Source: Pseudomonas sp. Q2-TVG4-2
GTDB taxonomy: Bacteria; Pseudomonadota; Gammaproteobacteria; Pseudomonadales; Pseudomonadaceae
Assembly (NCBI RefSeq): GCF_013620795.1
Contig: NZ_LGLW01000005.1
Coordinates: 186,001 to 250,000, forward strand
Direction of reading: 5' to 3'
Length of the DNA stretch: 64,000 bases
The position numbers and the translations under genes are program-made. Below, in pieces: positions 49,284 to 58,185 of the stretch. Each line of letters begins with the position of its first letter. Position 1 is the first letter of the stretch. The notes beneath the pieces are model-generated. The model saw nothing but the letters and a program-made list of their open reading frames with translations, made no database searches and was not told where the DNA came from.

Positions 49284-50471
49284 TCAATCGAGCAGTTCGA
49301 TGGCCATAGCAGTCGCTTCGCCGCCGCCAATACAGATAGCAGCGACGCCTTTGCGCAAGCCGCGATCGCGCAACGCGGCGATCAACGTGACCAGAATCCG
49401 CGCGCCTGACGCGCCAATCGGATGGCCCAGGGCGCAGGCACCGCCATTGACGTTAACCTTGGCGTGATCCAGGCCGAGCTCACGTATGGTGACCATGCTG
49501 ACCACGGCAAAGGCTTCGTTGATCTCGAACAGGTCCACCTCGTCGAGGCGCCAGCCGGTGCGCTCCAGTAGTTTGTGAATGGCGCCAATGGGCGCGGTCG
49601 GGAACAGATTCGGTGCATCCGCGAACACGGCATGCCCGTGAATGACCACCTGAGGTTTCAAGCCAAGCTGTTCGGCCTGGGAGCGCCGTGTCAGCACCAA
49701 CGCGGCGGCGCCATCGGAAATGGAACTGGAATTGGCGGCGGTGACGGTGCCACCCTCGCGGAACGCCGGCTTGAGGGACGGAATCTTCTCCGGCATCGCC
49801 TTGGGCGGCTGTTCATCGTCTCGAACGGTACGCTGCTCGCGCCCTTGGGTGACCTCCAGTGGGACGATCTCGCTGGCGAAGCGGCCGCTGGTAATAGCGT
49901 CGCGAGCGCGCTGCAGCGACGTCAGTGCGTAAGCGTCCTGTTCTTCTCGTGTAAAGCCGTGGCTCTGCGCACAGTCCTCAGCAAAGGTGCCCATCAGCCG
50001 CCCCTTGTTGTAGGCATCTTCGAGACCGTCAAGGAACATGTGGTCGAGCACCTTGCCGTGCCCCATGCGATACCCGCTACGGGCTTTTTCCAGCAGGTAA
50101 GGCGCATTGGACATGCTCTCCATACCGCCTGCGACGACCACGTCAACACTGCCGGCACGCAACGCGTCATGCGCCATGATGGCGGCCTGCATGCCAGAGC
50201 CGCACATCTTGTTCAGCGTGGTGCTCGCGGTGGCCTTCCCAAGTCCTGCTCCGAGTGCCGCCTGCCGTGCGGGCGCCTGGCCGAGCCCTGCCGGCAGCAC
50301 GCAGCCCATCAGCACTTCCTGCACCTGGTCGGCAGCGATGCCGCTGCGCTCCACTGCCGCGCGAATAGCCGCCGCGCCAAGCTCCGGTGCGCTGACGCTC
50401 TTCAGATCGCCTTGAAAGCCGCCCATGGGTGTACGGGCGCTGCCTAGAATCACGATTGGATCGTTGTTCAT
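49284..50471 (-). CDS. Acetyl-CoA acyltransferase (thiolase)
   Basis: A 395-residue thiolase with the nucleophile C90 in LNKMCGSGMQAAIMAHDAL, MGHGKVLDHMFLDGLEDAY, the NEAFA motif in LFEINEAFAVVSM, GGACALGHPIGASGARILVTL with the His, and the second Cys in AAICIGGGEATAMAIE. It can cleave 2-methylacetoacetyl-CoA (isoleucine route) or acetoacetyl-CoA. It lies 14 bp after the SDR gene and 9 bp before the acyl-CoA dehydrogenase, so the three form a tight operon. Confidence 0.93.
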   Translation of the reverse strand: MNNDPIVILGSARTPMGGFQGDLKSVSAPELGAAAIRAAVERSGIAADQVQEVLMGCVLPAGLGQAPARQAALGAGLGKATASTTLNKMCGSGMQAAIMAHDALRAGSVDVVVAGGMESMSNAPYLLEKARSGYRMGHGKVLDHMFLDGLEDAYNKGRLMGTFAEDCAQSHGFTREEQDAYALTSLQRARDAITSGRFASEIVPLEVTQGREQRTVRDDEQPPKAMPEKIPSLKPAFREGGTVTAANSSSISDGAAALVLTRRSQAEQLGLKPQVVIHGHAVFADAPNLFPTAPIGAIHKLLERTGWRLDEVDLFEINEAFAVVSMVTIRELGLDHAKVNVNGGACALGHPIGASGARILVTLIAALRDRGLRKGVAAICIGGGEATAMAIELLD

Positions 50472-50485
50472 TATCTATCTCCCGA

Positions 50486-51253
50486 TTATTTCGCAGCCAT
50501 GCGCAGCGCGCCGTCGAGGCGGATCACTTCGCCATTAAGCATGTCGTTCTCGATGATGTGGCGCACCAGGGCTGCGTACTCATTGGCGCGACCCAGACGT
50601 GGCGGAAACGGCACGCCGGCAGCCAGGGAGTCGCGTACCTCCTGGGTCATGCCGGCCATCATCGGCGTCTCGAACACGCCTGGGGCGATGGTCATCACGC
50701 GGATGCCGTGACGCGCAAGCTCGCGAGCCGCCGGTAGCGTCATGGCCACAACGCCGCCCTTGGAGGCGGCATAGGCGGCCTGGCCGATCTGGCCGTCGTA
50801 GGCGGCGATGGATGCAGTATTGATGATCACGCCGCGATTGCCCTGCTCGTCCGGCTTGCCCCTGGCAATGGCTTCTGCTGCCAGGCGCAGCATATTGAAG
50901 CTGCCGATCAGGTTGAGGCCGATGACCTTGCTGAAGCTTTGCAGACCGTGCGGGCCCTGGCGGCCCAGGACCTTTTCGCCGCTGGCGACGCCGGCGCAAT
51001 TGACCAGCCCGTGCAGACCGCCGAAGTGTTCAAGCGCTGCATCGATCGCCGCCTGTGCTGCAGTCTCGTCACAGACATCAGTGACCACACCGAGGGCACT
51101 CGCGCCCAGCGCTTCGCTGCGCTCGTTCAGCAAGTCAGCATTGATGTCCGCCAGCACCACCTTGGCGCCAGCGGCGACCAGCGCTTCTGCGGCTGCCGCA
51201 CCCAGGCCGGATGCGCCGCCGGTGATCAGAAAAACCTTGTTTCGAATATCCAC
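50486..51253 (-). CDS. SDR 3-hydroxyacyl-CoA dehydrogenase type 2 (HSD10-like)
   Basis: A 255-residue [36 protein letters not shown] (the Asp after the second strand favours NAD), [62 protein letters not shown] with YxxxK, and [19 protein letters not shown]. Insertions and the [11 protein letters not shown] loop match HSD17B10, i.e. 2-methyl-3-hydroxybutyryl-CoA dehydrogenase of isoleucine breakdown. The GTG at 51253 has GAGG upstream and gives the normal MDIRNKV N-terminus; the ATG at 51268 is less likely. It is first in the SDR-thiolase-dehydrogenase operon. Confidence 0.9.
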   Translation of the reverse strand: MDIRNKVFLITGGASGLGAAAAEALVAAGAKVVLADINADLLNERSEALGASALGVVTDVCDETAAQAAIDAALEHFGGLHGLVNCAGVASGEKVLGRQGPHGLQSFSKVIGLNLIGSFNMLRLAAEAIARGKPDEQGNRGVIINTASIAAYDGQIGQAAYAASKGGVVAMTLPAARELARHGIRVMTIAPGVFETPMMAGMTQEVRDSLAAGVPFPPRLGRANEYAALVRHIIENDMLNGEVIRLDGALRMAAK

Positions 51254-51586
51254 AGCACGACCTCGCAAAGATGATAGGGATCGTTGCAGACCAGCTGCCG
51301 GACCCTGCTGACTACATCTTCATCAGACCGATCCGCATGGACAATGGTCGTTGCACGCAATCGCGGTGACTGTTTTGGCCAAGATCATTTATCAATGTCG
51401 GTGTGTGGACGAGTACGGGCAATACGCTGCTTCGATAACCGTACTCACTGCGGTTCATGGTCGCAGCAAGGCTCGGCGTTCTAACGAAAAGCTACCAACC
51501 CAAATACGACGGCTCAGCTCTTTCTGTAGGAGCCAGCTTGCTGGCGATCCGGGTGCACTCCCGGTCCACCGCCGCGAGGCGGATGA
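51254..51586. other. Intergenic region between the AraC gene and the SDR operon
   Basis: A 333-bp stretch without a credible gene. It must hold the promoter for the SDR-thiolase-dehydrogenase operon and carries one REP sequence (51525-51550). AraC-type regulator sites were sought but not recognised. Confidence 0.5.
51525..51550 (+). repeat. Pseudomonas REP sequence
   Basis: TGTAGGAGCCAGCTTGCTGG followed by CGATCC is a near-exact copy of the REP at 44909-44933 in the opposite orientation. It lies 36 bp beyond the stop of the AraC gene. Confidence 0.88.
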
Positions 51587-52609
51587 CTATTCGTCTGCCC
51601 GAAGAATCAACCCGCGGTACTGGCCCGGATTGGTCCCGGTCCATTTGCGGAACGCTTTGTAGAACGAGCTGACGTCGGCGAAGCCCAGTCGCTCGGCGAT
51701 CTCGACGTAGGTAATCCCGGCATCGGCCAACCACAAGGTTGCCATTTCCTGGCGCACCAGATCTTTGATGGCCTGGTACGGCAAGCCCGCTTCGGCAAGC
51801 CTTCGCCGAAGCGTCGATGGCGACATGCATAGCTCCTTTGCAAGCCTTTCACTGGTCGGCCACTGTTCTGCCGGCAGCCTACGCAACTGTGCCTTGATAC
51901 GACTGGCGAGGCTGGTGTTGTCTCGGTACTTGACCAGAATGTTCGCCGGCGCGTGGGCCAGAAAGCCATGCAACTCCTGTTCGCTGCGGCGCACCGGCAA
52001 TGCGAGCACCTCGGCGGCGAAGATGATTCGTGTGCTGGGCCGGGCAAAGCGCAGATTGTCGGAGAACATCACGCGGTAATCATCGGTAAAGGCCGGCTCG
52101 GCGCAGCGCAGCTCGACGGCCAGTAGAGGGATGCGCCGCCCCACCAACCAACAAGCCAGGCCATGCACAAGCATCCAGAAGGTGAAATAACCAAAGGCGC
52201 GTAAAGGTGACGACTGCGACTCAACCAACCTGATCTCGGCCAGACTCTGGCTACGATGCAGTTCGCCGCGAAAACGCTCGAAGGTGAGTCCGAAGAAATC
52301 CAGCGCCACTTGCATGGCCCTGTCGAGGGTCGGTTGGGCCATCGCCGCGCGGCAAACGAAGGCAAAGCTGCCGGTACGCATCCGTCGTGGATCCATGCCG
52401 AAGAACTCATCATCGAAATGCCGCGCCAGCCGCCGCCAGAGCTTGCTGTATTGGACCACGTCAACCCGCGCCTCCGGATTGCCAAGATCGATTGGCGAGA
52501 GGCCTAGCTTGTCCAGCAGAGCACCCGCAGGCAGCCTTGGCGTGGTGAATGCCAACAGTGCTTCATGCACCAGCTGAACCGAAATGGTGCCTTTTTCCTC
52601 ACGGTTCAT
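51587..52609 (-). CDS. AraC-family transcriptional regulator
   Basis: A 340-residue AraC protein of the long-N-terminal (Arabinose_bd, OruR/ArgR-like) type. The C-terminal double helix-turn-helix reads RIKAQLRRLPAEQWPTSERLAKELCMSPSTLRRRLAEAGLPYQAIKDLVRQEMATLWLADAGITYVEIAERLGFADVSSFYKAFRKWTGTNPGQYR. Its start overlaps the LysR stop by four bases (ATGA), so it is co-translated with that gene. It lies next to the SDR-thiolase-acyl-CoA dehydrogenase operon, which it plausibly activates. The inducer is unknown, perhaps a branched short acyl-CoA or acid. Confidence 0.88.
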   Translation of the reverse strand: MNREEKGTISVQLVHEALLAFTTPRLPAGALLDKLGLSPIDLGNPEARVDVVQYSKLWRRLARHFDDEFFGMDPRRMRTGSFAFVCRAAMAQPTLDRAMQVALDFFGLTFERFRGELHRSQSLAEIRLVESQSSPLRAFGYFTFWMLVHGLACWLVGRRIPLLAVELRCAEPAFTDDYRVMFSDNLRFARPSTRIIFAAEVLALPVRRSEQELHGFLAHAPANILVKYRDNTSLASRIKAQLRRLPAEQWPTSERLAKELCMSPSTLRRRLAEAGLPYQAIKDLVRQEMATLWLADAGITYVEIAERLGFADVSSFYKAFRKWTGTNPGQYRGLILRADE

Positions 52610-53514
52610 GCGCGCCCCATCATCTGGTCCTGGCTCTTGGCGGCAACTTCACGGAGAAAATCCCAGCAGACGCGCATGCGTGCGAGGTCCTTGTTTTCCA
52701 CCGGCATCAGCATCCAGAAGGTGCGGGTGAACTCTATTTCATCGACCAGCACTTCCTTGAGCAACGGCTCCTTGCGTGCCGAGAAGGCCGGCAGAATCGC
52801 CAGGCCTGCACCGGCCGCCACCGCCTCTTGCTGGGCAAGGATGCTGGTGCTGCGCAACGAGTGCTGCCGGGGACGGACAATCTCGTCGAGGAAAAACAGC
52901 TCCTTGCTGTAGAGCAGGTCTTCGATATAACTGACGAAGATGTGCTGGCTCAGATCTTCACGGCTACGGATCGGCGGATGCTGCGCCAGATAGGCCTCCG
53001 AGGCATAGAGCCGTAACACGTAGTCGGTCAGTTTGGTGATCACATAAGGGCCACGCTCCGGTCGCTCTAGGGTGATGACAATGTCCGCCTCGTGCCTTGC
53101 CAGGCGTACCGAACGCGGCACTGCCAGCAGGTCCACGCCGAGGTGCGGATAGTCACGGGTCAGATTGGCCACCTGTCCGGCCAGCATCACCGTGCCGTAG
53201 CCTTCGGTGGCGCCGATACGCACCTGTCCGGAAAGCTTGTCGGCGGTCAGGCTCGGTTGCTCGATTGAGGCGATGGCGCTTTCCATCGCCTCCGCCTGGG
53301 CCAACAGCTCGCGGCCGGCTTCGGAGAGTCGATAGCCCGCCTTGGCGCGGATGAACAGCTGCCGGTCCAACGCTTTTTCCAGCGCCTGCACCCGCCGCGC
53401 AACGGTCGTGTGGTCGACGGCCAGGCGCCGCGCGGCGATCGTCAGCTTGCCCGCGCGTGACAGCTCGAGAAAGAAACGCAAATTGTCCCAATCCACCTCA
53501 CACTCCAGATCCAC
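52606..53514 (-). CDS. LysR-family transcriptional regulator
   Basis: A 302-residue LysR: the N-terminal winged helix (DWDNLRFFLELSRAGKLTIAARRLAVDHTTVARRVQALEKALDRQLFIRAKAGYRLSEAG), then an effector domain (SGQVRIGATEGYGTVMLAGQVANLTRDYPHLGVDLLAVP). The VDHTTVARRVQALE recognition helix is typical of a large proteobacterial LysR subgroup. It is divergent from the enoyl-CoA hydratase gene at 53671 across 156 bp, a usual arrangement for a LysR target, and is the first gene of a pair with the AraC regulator. Confidence 0.9.
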   Translation of the reverse strand: MDLECEVDWDNLRFFLELSRAGKLTIAARRLAVDHTTVARRVQALEKALDRQLFIRAKAGYRLSEAGRELLAQAEAMESAIASIEQPSLTADKLSGQVRIGATEGYGTVMLAGQVANLTRDYPHLGVDLLAVPRSVRLARHEADIVITLERPERGPYVITKLTDYVLRLYASEAYLAQHPPIRSREDLSQHIFVSYIEDLLYSKELFFLDEIVRPRQHSLRSTSILAQQEAVAAGAGLAILPAFSARKEPLLKEVLVDEIEFTRTFWMLMPVENKDLARMRVCWDFLREVAAKSQDQMMGRA

Positions 53515-53670
53515 CAGGTTCAGCGAGCCGGTAAATGGCCCGACTGTGCAAAAAAACAGAATACCTCTGCATTTAGTCGCATGGGTTTAATATTTTTACG
53601 CTGCTAGGCTCGTTCATCGAAACTGTTTCGCCTCACGGCGTCCGCATCATTCCAACAAGAAGGAACCGAC

Positions 53671-54447
53671 ATGAGCCAGAAGATCCAGCTCGAAATGCGC
53701 GACCACACTGCACTGCTAACCATCGCTAATCCGCCGGCCAACACCTGGGACCGCGAGTCTCTGGCGGCACTGGAACAGATGATCGGCCAGCTCAATGACG
53801 ATCCGAACGTGTATGCGCTGGTGATCACCGGCCAGGGGGAGAAGTTTTTCTCTGCGGGAGCCGATCTCAAGCAGTTCGCCGATGGTGATAAGCAGGGTGC
53901 GCAGGAAGTCGCGGCGCTATTCGGTCGCGCCTTCGAAGCGCTGAGCCATTTCCGCGGCGTGTCGATTGCCGCCATCAATGGTTATGCCATGGGCGGCGGG
54001 CTGGAATGCGCGCTGGCTTGCGATATCCGCATCGCCGAGGAACAGGCGCAGATGGCACTGCCGGAAGCCAAGGTGGGCCTGCTGCCCTGCGCTGGCGGCA
54101 CGCAGAATTTGCCGTGGCTGGTTGGTGAAGGCTGGGCCAAGCGAATGATCCTCTGCGGCGAGCGCATTACGGCGCAAAAGGCGGAGAAGATCGGTTTGGT
54201 CGAAGAGGTGGTAGGTCGTGGCGAATCGCTCGAAGCGGCCCTGCAACTGGCCGCGCAGGTGGACCAGCAGAGCCCCTCCTCGGTCAGCCGCTGCAAGCGC
54301 CTGGTTATGAATGCGCGACAAGCGCCTCAAGACGCCGGCTGGGCTGCCGAGCGCGAGTTGTTCGCTGAGCTGTTCGATACCGAGGACCAAAAAGAAGGCG
54401 TCAACGCCTTTCTGGAAAAACGCAGCCCCACCTGGCGCAACGCCTGA
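53671..54447 (+). CDS. Enoyl-CoA hydratase
   Basis: A 258-residue crotonase: ALLTIANPPANTWDRESLAAL, GQGEKFFSAGADLKQFADG (oxyanion hole), AINGYAMGGGLECALACDIRIAEEQAQMALPEAKVGLLPCAGGTQNLPWLVGEGWAKRMILCGERI with both catalytic Glu positions, and a C-terminal helix. It could hydrate methacrylyl-CoA or tiglyl-CoA in valine or isoleucine degradation, filling the step missing between the dehydrogenases and 3-hydroxyisobutyryl-CoA hydrolase. A good AAGAAGGAACCGAC ribosome-binding site precedes it. LysR is divergent. A strong hairpin follows its stop. Confidence 0.9.
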   Translation: MSQKIQLEMRDHTALLTIANPPANTWDRESLAALEQMIGQLNDDPNVYALVITGQGEKFFSAGADLKQFADGDKQGAQEVAALFGRAFEALSHFRGVSIAAINGYAMGGGLECALACDIRIAEEQAQMALPEAKVGLLPCAGGTQNLPWLVGEGWAKRMILCGERITAQKAEKIGLVEEVVGRGESLEAALQLAAQVDQQSPSSVSRCKRLVMNARQAPQDAGWAAERELFAELFDTEDQKEGVNAFLEKRSPTWRNA

Positions 54448-54453
54448 AACGAC

Positions 54454-54477
54454 TAGGCCCCGCGCAAGCGGGGCCTA
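54454..54477 (+). terminator. Terminator-like hairpin after enoyl-CoA hydratase
   Basis: TAGGCCCCGC and GCGGGGCCTA form a perfect 10-bp stem with a GCAA tetraloop, starting 6 bp after the stop codon. The T-run is short (TGGTTTT), so termination may be moderate. Confidence 0.8.
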
Positions 54478-54715
54478 TGGTTTTGCGGATCGGGATGGAC
54501 TGACCTGAAAACGGCGTGCCAGAAGCCAGAAACTTCGCCCCGGTGTGGGTCTACCAATGTCCGCGTCCAAGTATTCGCTTGCATATGTCCGCAGTACTCC
54601 CTGCTCGCGCGAGCTCGCTCTACAAAGCGGCACCCTACTCCGACGCTGTTGCCCTCCTAGGAGCCGGGGGACGCCCAGCTCCTGTCCGGCGATCCGTAGC
54701 CACGCGCTACCCCTC

Positions 54716-54740
54716 GATCGCGAGCAAGCTCGCTCCTACA
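54716..54740 (-). repeat. Pseudomonas REP sequence
   Basis: GATCGCGAGCAAGCTCGCTC followed by CTACA is the reverse complement of the common REP TGTAGGAGCGAGCTTGCTCGCGATC. A weaker, opposite-facing relative lies at about 54600-54622. Confidence 0.85.
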
Positions 54741-54883
54741 GAAGCAGCCCCATATAGCCATCTGCCCCCTACGCTCCTGGTGAGCCTCGACACCGCGACT
54801 TAGCCGTTCTCTGCCGCCGCCTGCCCAAACTCGCGCTGAAGGGTGAACGGCTGCAGCTTCTTGCCTCTAGCTACCAGCCTCCC

Positions 54884-54904
54884 GCTACTCGCTACTCGCT
54901 ACTC
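54884..54904. repeat. Tandem heptamer GCTACTC x3
   Basis: Three exact consecutive copies of GCTACTC lie a few bases beyond the livM stop codon. Similar short tandem stretches occur between Pseudomonas genes; no function can be assigned. Confidence 0.75.
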
Positions 54905-54906
54905 GC

Positions 54907-55923
54907 CTATTTGAAATTCCGCTTGATCAGCCGTTCCAGCCAGCCAACGATGCCGGCGCGAAACAGCAACACGCAGAGCACGAAGATCACCCCGAGAATT
55001 ACATGCACCCACTCGCCCAACGGGCCGTTGGATAGCGAGCCCTGCAGGGTCACCACCACGGTTGCACCCACTATCGGCCCGAGAATGGTGCCGACGCCGC
55101 CCAGCAGGGTCATGAGGATCACTTCGCCAGACATGTGCCAGTGCGCATCGGTCAACGAGGCGAGCTGGAATACCACAGTCTTGGTCGAGCCGGCCAAGCC
55201 GGTCAGCGCTGCGGAAATCACGAAGGCCAGCAGCTTATGCGCATCGACGTTGTAACCGAGCGATATCGCTCTCGGTTCGTTTTCGCGGATGGCCTTGAGT
55301 ACCTGGCCGTACGGCGAATGAATGGTGCGCTGGATGATGGCAAACCCGAACACGAACACCGCCAGCACGAAGTAGTACAGGGCCATGTTGTTCTGCATGT
55401 CGAACAAGCCCAGCAGGTGCCCTCGCGGCACGCCCTGCATACCGTTTTCACCCCCGGTGAAAGGCGCCTGCACGAAGACGAAAAATGCCATCTGTGCCAA
55501 TGCCAGGGTAATCATCGCGAAATAGATGCCCTGCCTGCGGATCGCCAGCAATCCAAAGATCAGGCCCAGCACCGTCGATGCCAACGTGCCGGCGAGAATG
55601 CCCAACTCAGTACTCAGGCCACTGTAATTGCTGAGCATATAGCCGGTGATGTACCCGCCACAGGCGAAGAACGCCGCATGTCCGAATGACAGCAACCCCG
55701 CGTAGCCCAGCAGCAGGTTGAATGCGCAGGCGAACAGTGCGAAGCACAGCAGTTTCATCAGAAACACCGGGTAGACCATCATCGGCGCCACCAATGCCAC
55801 CCCCAGCAGCACCGTGTAGAACACATACTGCCGGCGAAGCGCAGCACGACGGCGTTCGCGCTCGGCATTGGCCCGCATGATCATGGGAGACGCTTGAACG
55901 CTTTCTTGAGATGACATGTTCAT
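54907..55923 (-). CDS. livM: Branched-chain amino acid-type ABC transporter permease LivM
   Basis: A 338-residue LivM-type permease with eight or more transmembrane helices (e.g. YVFYTVLLGVALVAPMMVYPVFLMKLLCFALFACAFNLLLGYAGLLSFGHAAFFACGGYITGYML). The family EAA-like loop NEPRAISLGYNVDAHKLLAFVISAALTGLAGS is present. It overlaps livH by four bases (ATGA). Together with LivH it forms the membrane channel of a Liv/HAAT importer. Either of two ATGs (55923 or 55917) could be used. Confidence 0.9.
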   Translation of the reverse strand: MNMSSQESVQASPMIMRANAERERRRAALRRQYVFYTVLLGVALVAPMMVYPVFLMKLLCFALFACAFNLLLGYAGLLSFGHAAFFACGGYITGYMLSNYSGLSTELGILAGTLASTVLGLIFGLLAIRRQGIYFAMITLALAQMAFFVFVQAPFTGGENGMQGVPRGHLLGLFDMQNNMALYYFVLAVFVFGFAIIQRTIHSPYGQVLKAIRENEPRAISLGYNVDAHKLLAFVISAALTGLAGSTKTVVFQLASLTDAHWHMSGEVILMTLLGGVGTILGPIVGATVVVTLQGSLSNGPLGEWVHVILGVIFVLCVLLFRAGIVGWLERLIKRNFK

Positions 55924-56807
55924 GCCTCCTTACCGAACAGGCCTGCGGGACGGACAAGCAGGACCAGGACCATGATCACGAAAATCACCGTATTCGCCGC
56001 CTCCGGATAGAACACCTTGGTCAAGCCCTCGATCAGGCCCATGGCCAGACCGGTAATGATCGCTCCCATGATCGAACCCATGCCGCCAATCACCACCACA
56101 GCGAACACGACGATGAGCAGATTCGAGCCCATGCCCGGGGTCACCGCGTAGATCGGCGCGGCGAGCACACCAGCGAAGGCGGCCAGTGCCACACCGTACC
56201 CATAGGTCAGCGTGATCAGCAGCGGTACGTTGATGCCGAACGCCTGCATCAGTTTCGGATTTTCCGTGCCGGCGCGCAGGTAAGAACCCAGCCGTGTCCG
56301 CTCGATCATGTACCACGTGGCGAAGCACACTGTCAGGGCGGCAACGATGACCCAGCCGCGATAGGTTGGCAGGAACATGAAGCCAAGATTGTGCCCACCC
56401 TTGAGCATCTCCGGCATCGGGTAAGACGAACCCGAGACACCGAACAACTTGACGAAGCTACCTTCGACGATCAGCGCAAGGCCGAAGGTCAGTAGCAGAC
56501 CGTAGAGGTGATCTTCACCCGCAATGCGTCGCAGCAGGCCGCGCTCGATGCCAATTCCCAGCAACCCGATCAACAGTGGAGACAGCAGCAGCGCCGCCCA
56601 GTAATTGATGCCCAGGTAATTCAGCCCGAGGAATGCTGCGAAGGCGCCGAGCATGTATTGCGCGCCGTGGGCGAAATTGATGATCCGCAGCAGGCCGAAA
56701 ATAATCGCCAGACCAAGGCTCAACAGCGCATAGAACGACCCATTGATCAGACCGAGCAACAACTGCCCGAACAGAACACTCAGGGGGACGCCGAAAACGA
56801 GAGTCAT
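55920..56807 (-). CDS. livH: Branched-chain amino acid-type ABC transporter permease LivH
   Basis: A 295-residue LivH-type permease: LINGSFYALLSLGLAIIFGLLRIINFAHGAQYMLGAFAAFLGLNYLGINYW, RTRLGSYLRAGTENPKLMQAFGINVPLLITLTYGYGVALAAFAGVLAAPIY as the cytoplasmic loop, and the final GSIMGAIITGLAMGLIEGLTKVFYPEAANTVIFVIMVLVLLVRPAGLFG. It works with LivM. A GC hairpin (56835-56856) lies between the binding-protein gene and this gene. Confidence 0.9.
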   Translation of the reverse strand: MTLVFGVPLSVLFGQLLLGLINGSFYALLSLGLAIIFGLLRIINFAHGAQYMLGAFAAFLGLNYLGINYWAALLLSPLLIGLLGIGIERGLLRRIAGEDHLYGLLLTFGLALIVEGSFVKLFGVSGSSYPMPEMLKGGHNLGFMFLPTYRGWVIVAALTVCFATWYMIERTRLGSYLRAGTENPKLMQAFGINVPLLITLTYGYGVALAAFAGVLAAPIYAVTPGMGSNLLIVVFAVVVIGGMGSIMGAIITGLAMGLIEGLTKVFYPEAANTVIFVIMVLVLLVRPAGLFGKEA

Positions 56808-56834
56808 GATTCATACCCACGAAAGTCCGTGACA

Positions 56835-56856
56835 CCCCGGCCGCCAACGGCCGGGG
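56835..56856 (-). terminator. Intra-operon hairpin between the binding protein and livH
   Basis: CCCCGGCCG and CGGCCGGGG form a perfect 9-bp stem with a CCAA/TTGG loop, 20 bp beyond the binding-protein stop and 28 bp before the livH start. There is no T-run. Such a structure probably stabilises or partly terminates the message, favouring more binding protein than permease. Confidence 0.65.
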
Positions 56857-56876
56857 AATGGCTCGGGTCAGGCCGA

Positions 56877-58091
56877 TCAGTTCTTACTAACCAGCTTGCA
56901 CTGACTCTCGGAAAGTGGACGGAACGCCTCGTCACCAGGGATGGTGCTGACAACCTTGTAGAGGTCCCATTCACCCTTGGACTCGGCCGGTGTTTTGACT
57001 CGTACCAGGTACATGTCATGCACCATGCGCCCGTCCTCGCGAATCGTGCCGTTCTTGGCGAACATATCGTTGACCGGCGTCTTGGCCATCTGCGCACGGA
57101 CGGTTGCGGTGTCGTCGCTACCGGTTTCCTTCACGGCGTTCAGATAATGGGTGGCAGCCGAATAAATACCCGCATGAACCATGGTCGGCATGCTACCCAT
57201 GCGTTCCTCGTAGCGCTTGGCCCAGGCACGGGCTTCCTCGTTCATGTCCCAATACCAGCCGGTGGTCAGCATCAGGCCTTGGGTAACTTCCAGCCCCATG
57301 GCATGAATGTCGTTCAGGAACACCACCATGCCAGCCAGGCGTTGACCGGATTGGGTCACGCCGAACTCGCTGGCGGTCTTCAACGAGTTGACGGTATCGG
57401 CGCCGGCGTTCGCCAGCGCGACGACATCGGCACCGGAGCCCTGAGCCTGCAGGATGTAGGACGAAAAGTCGCTACTCGGGAAGGGATGGCGCACGGTGCC
57501 GACCACGCTACCGCCCTCGGCCTCGACCACCTTCTTGATGTCCGCTTCCATCGCGTGGCCGAAGGCGTAGTCGGCGGTGAGGATGAACCAGCTCTTGCCG
57601 CCATCCTTGAGCACCGCATTGGCAGTGCCATTGGCCAGCGCGAAGGTGTCGTAGGTCCAGTGAATATGGTTGGGTGAGCAGAACTCGTTGGTGATGCTGG
57701 AGGCCGCTGCGCCGGAGATCAGTGCCAGCTTGTCGCCCTGCTCGACCACCTTGCTTGCTGCCAGCACCACGGAGCTGGCAACCATGCCGGTCACCATGTC
57801 GACGTTACGCTCGTCGATCCACTGCCGCACGGTGTTGGCACCAACGTCCGGTTTGTTCAAGTCATCGGCGTTGAAAGTCACGATCTTCTTGCCATCGACA
57901 CTGCCACCGAAATCTTCGATCGCCATCTTCAACGCTTCGAGACCACCCGGGCCGGACAGGTCGCGGTAGGTGCCGGACATGTCAGCGAGATAACCGATGC
58001 GAATTTCGTCGTTACTGATTTCTGCCTGTGCGGCACTGGCGATCATGCTGGAAACCAGAACGGCAGCTGCAGTTTTCTTGATGGTTTTCAT
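56877..58091 (-). CDS. Liv-type ABC transporter substrate-binding protein
   Basis: A 404-residue periplasmic binding protein with signal peptide MKTIKKTAAAVLVSSMIASAAQA, followed by EISNDEIRIGYLADMSGTYRDLSGPGGLEALKMAIEDFGGSVDGKKI and FAKNGTIREDGRMVHDMYLVRVKTPAESKGEWDLYKVV. This is the SimpleABC/Peripla_BP_6 family. The pattern differs from classic LivJ/LivK, so the ligand may be an aromatic or branched carboxylic acid rather than leucine. The ATG at 58091 gives the clean signal peptide; an upstream one at 58139 is less likely. Gene order is livG-livF-SBP-livH-livM. Confidence 0.88.
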   Translation of the reverse strand: MKTIKKTAAAVLVSSMIASAAQAEISNDEIRIGYLADMSGTYRDLSGPGGLEALKMAIEDFGGSVDGKKIVTFNADDLNKPDVGANTVRQWIDERNVDMVTGMVASSVVLAASKVVEQGDKLALISGAAASSITNEFCSPNHIHWTYDTFALANGTANAVLKDGGKSWFILTADYAFGHAMEADIKKVVEAEGGSVVGTVRHPFPSSDFSSYILQAQGSGADVVALANAGADTVNSLKTASEFGVTQSGQRLAGMVVFLNDIHAMGLEVTQGLMLTTGWYWDMNEEARAWAKRYEERMGSMPTMVHAGIYSAATHYLNAVKETGSDDTATVRAQMAKTPVNDMFAKNGTIREDGRMVHDMYLVRVKTPAESKGEWDLYKVVSTIPGDEAFRPLSESQCKLVSKN

Positions 58092-58185
58092 ATTCACCCA
58101 CTGTGATTGTTTTTGTTGTTGTGTCCATTGCTGACGCACTCGCCGGTGTACACGGCGAACCGGCGGGTCTTCATGACAAGAGGCA

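Larger units (their letters stand above)
54448..54906. other. Intergenic repeat-rich region
   Basis: A 459-bp convergent region with no credible gene. It holds a terminator hairpin (54454-54477), a degenerate REP (about 54600-54622), a full REP (54716-54740) and three tandem GCTACTC heptamers (54884-54904) just beyond the livM stop. Confidence 0.7.

Noticed and set aside
47790..49409. A 539-codon plus-strand open frame
   Set aside because: It starts inside the AMACR-like gene and runs antisense through the acyl-CoA dehydrogenase, with no motif of its own.
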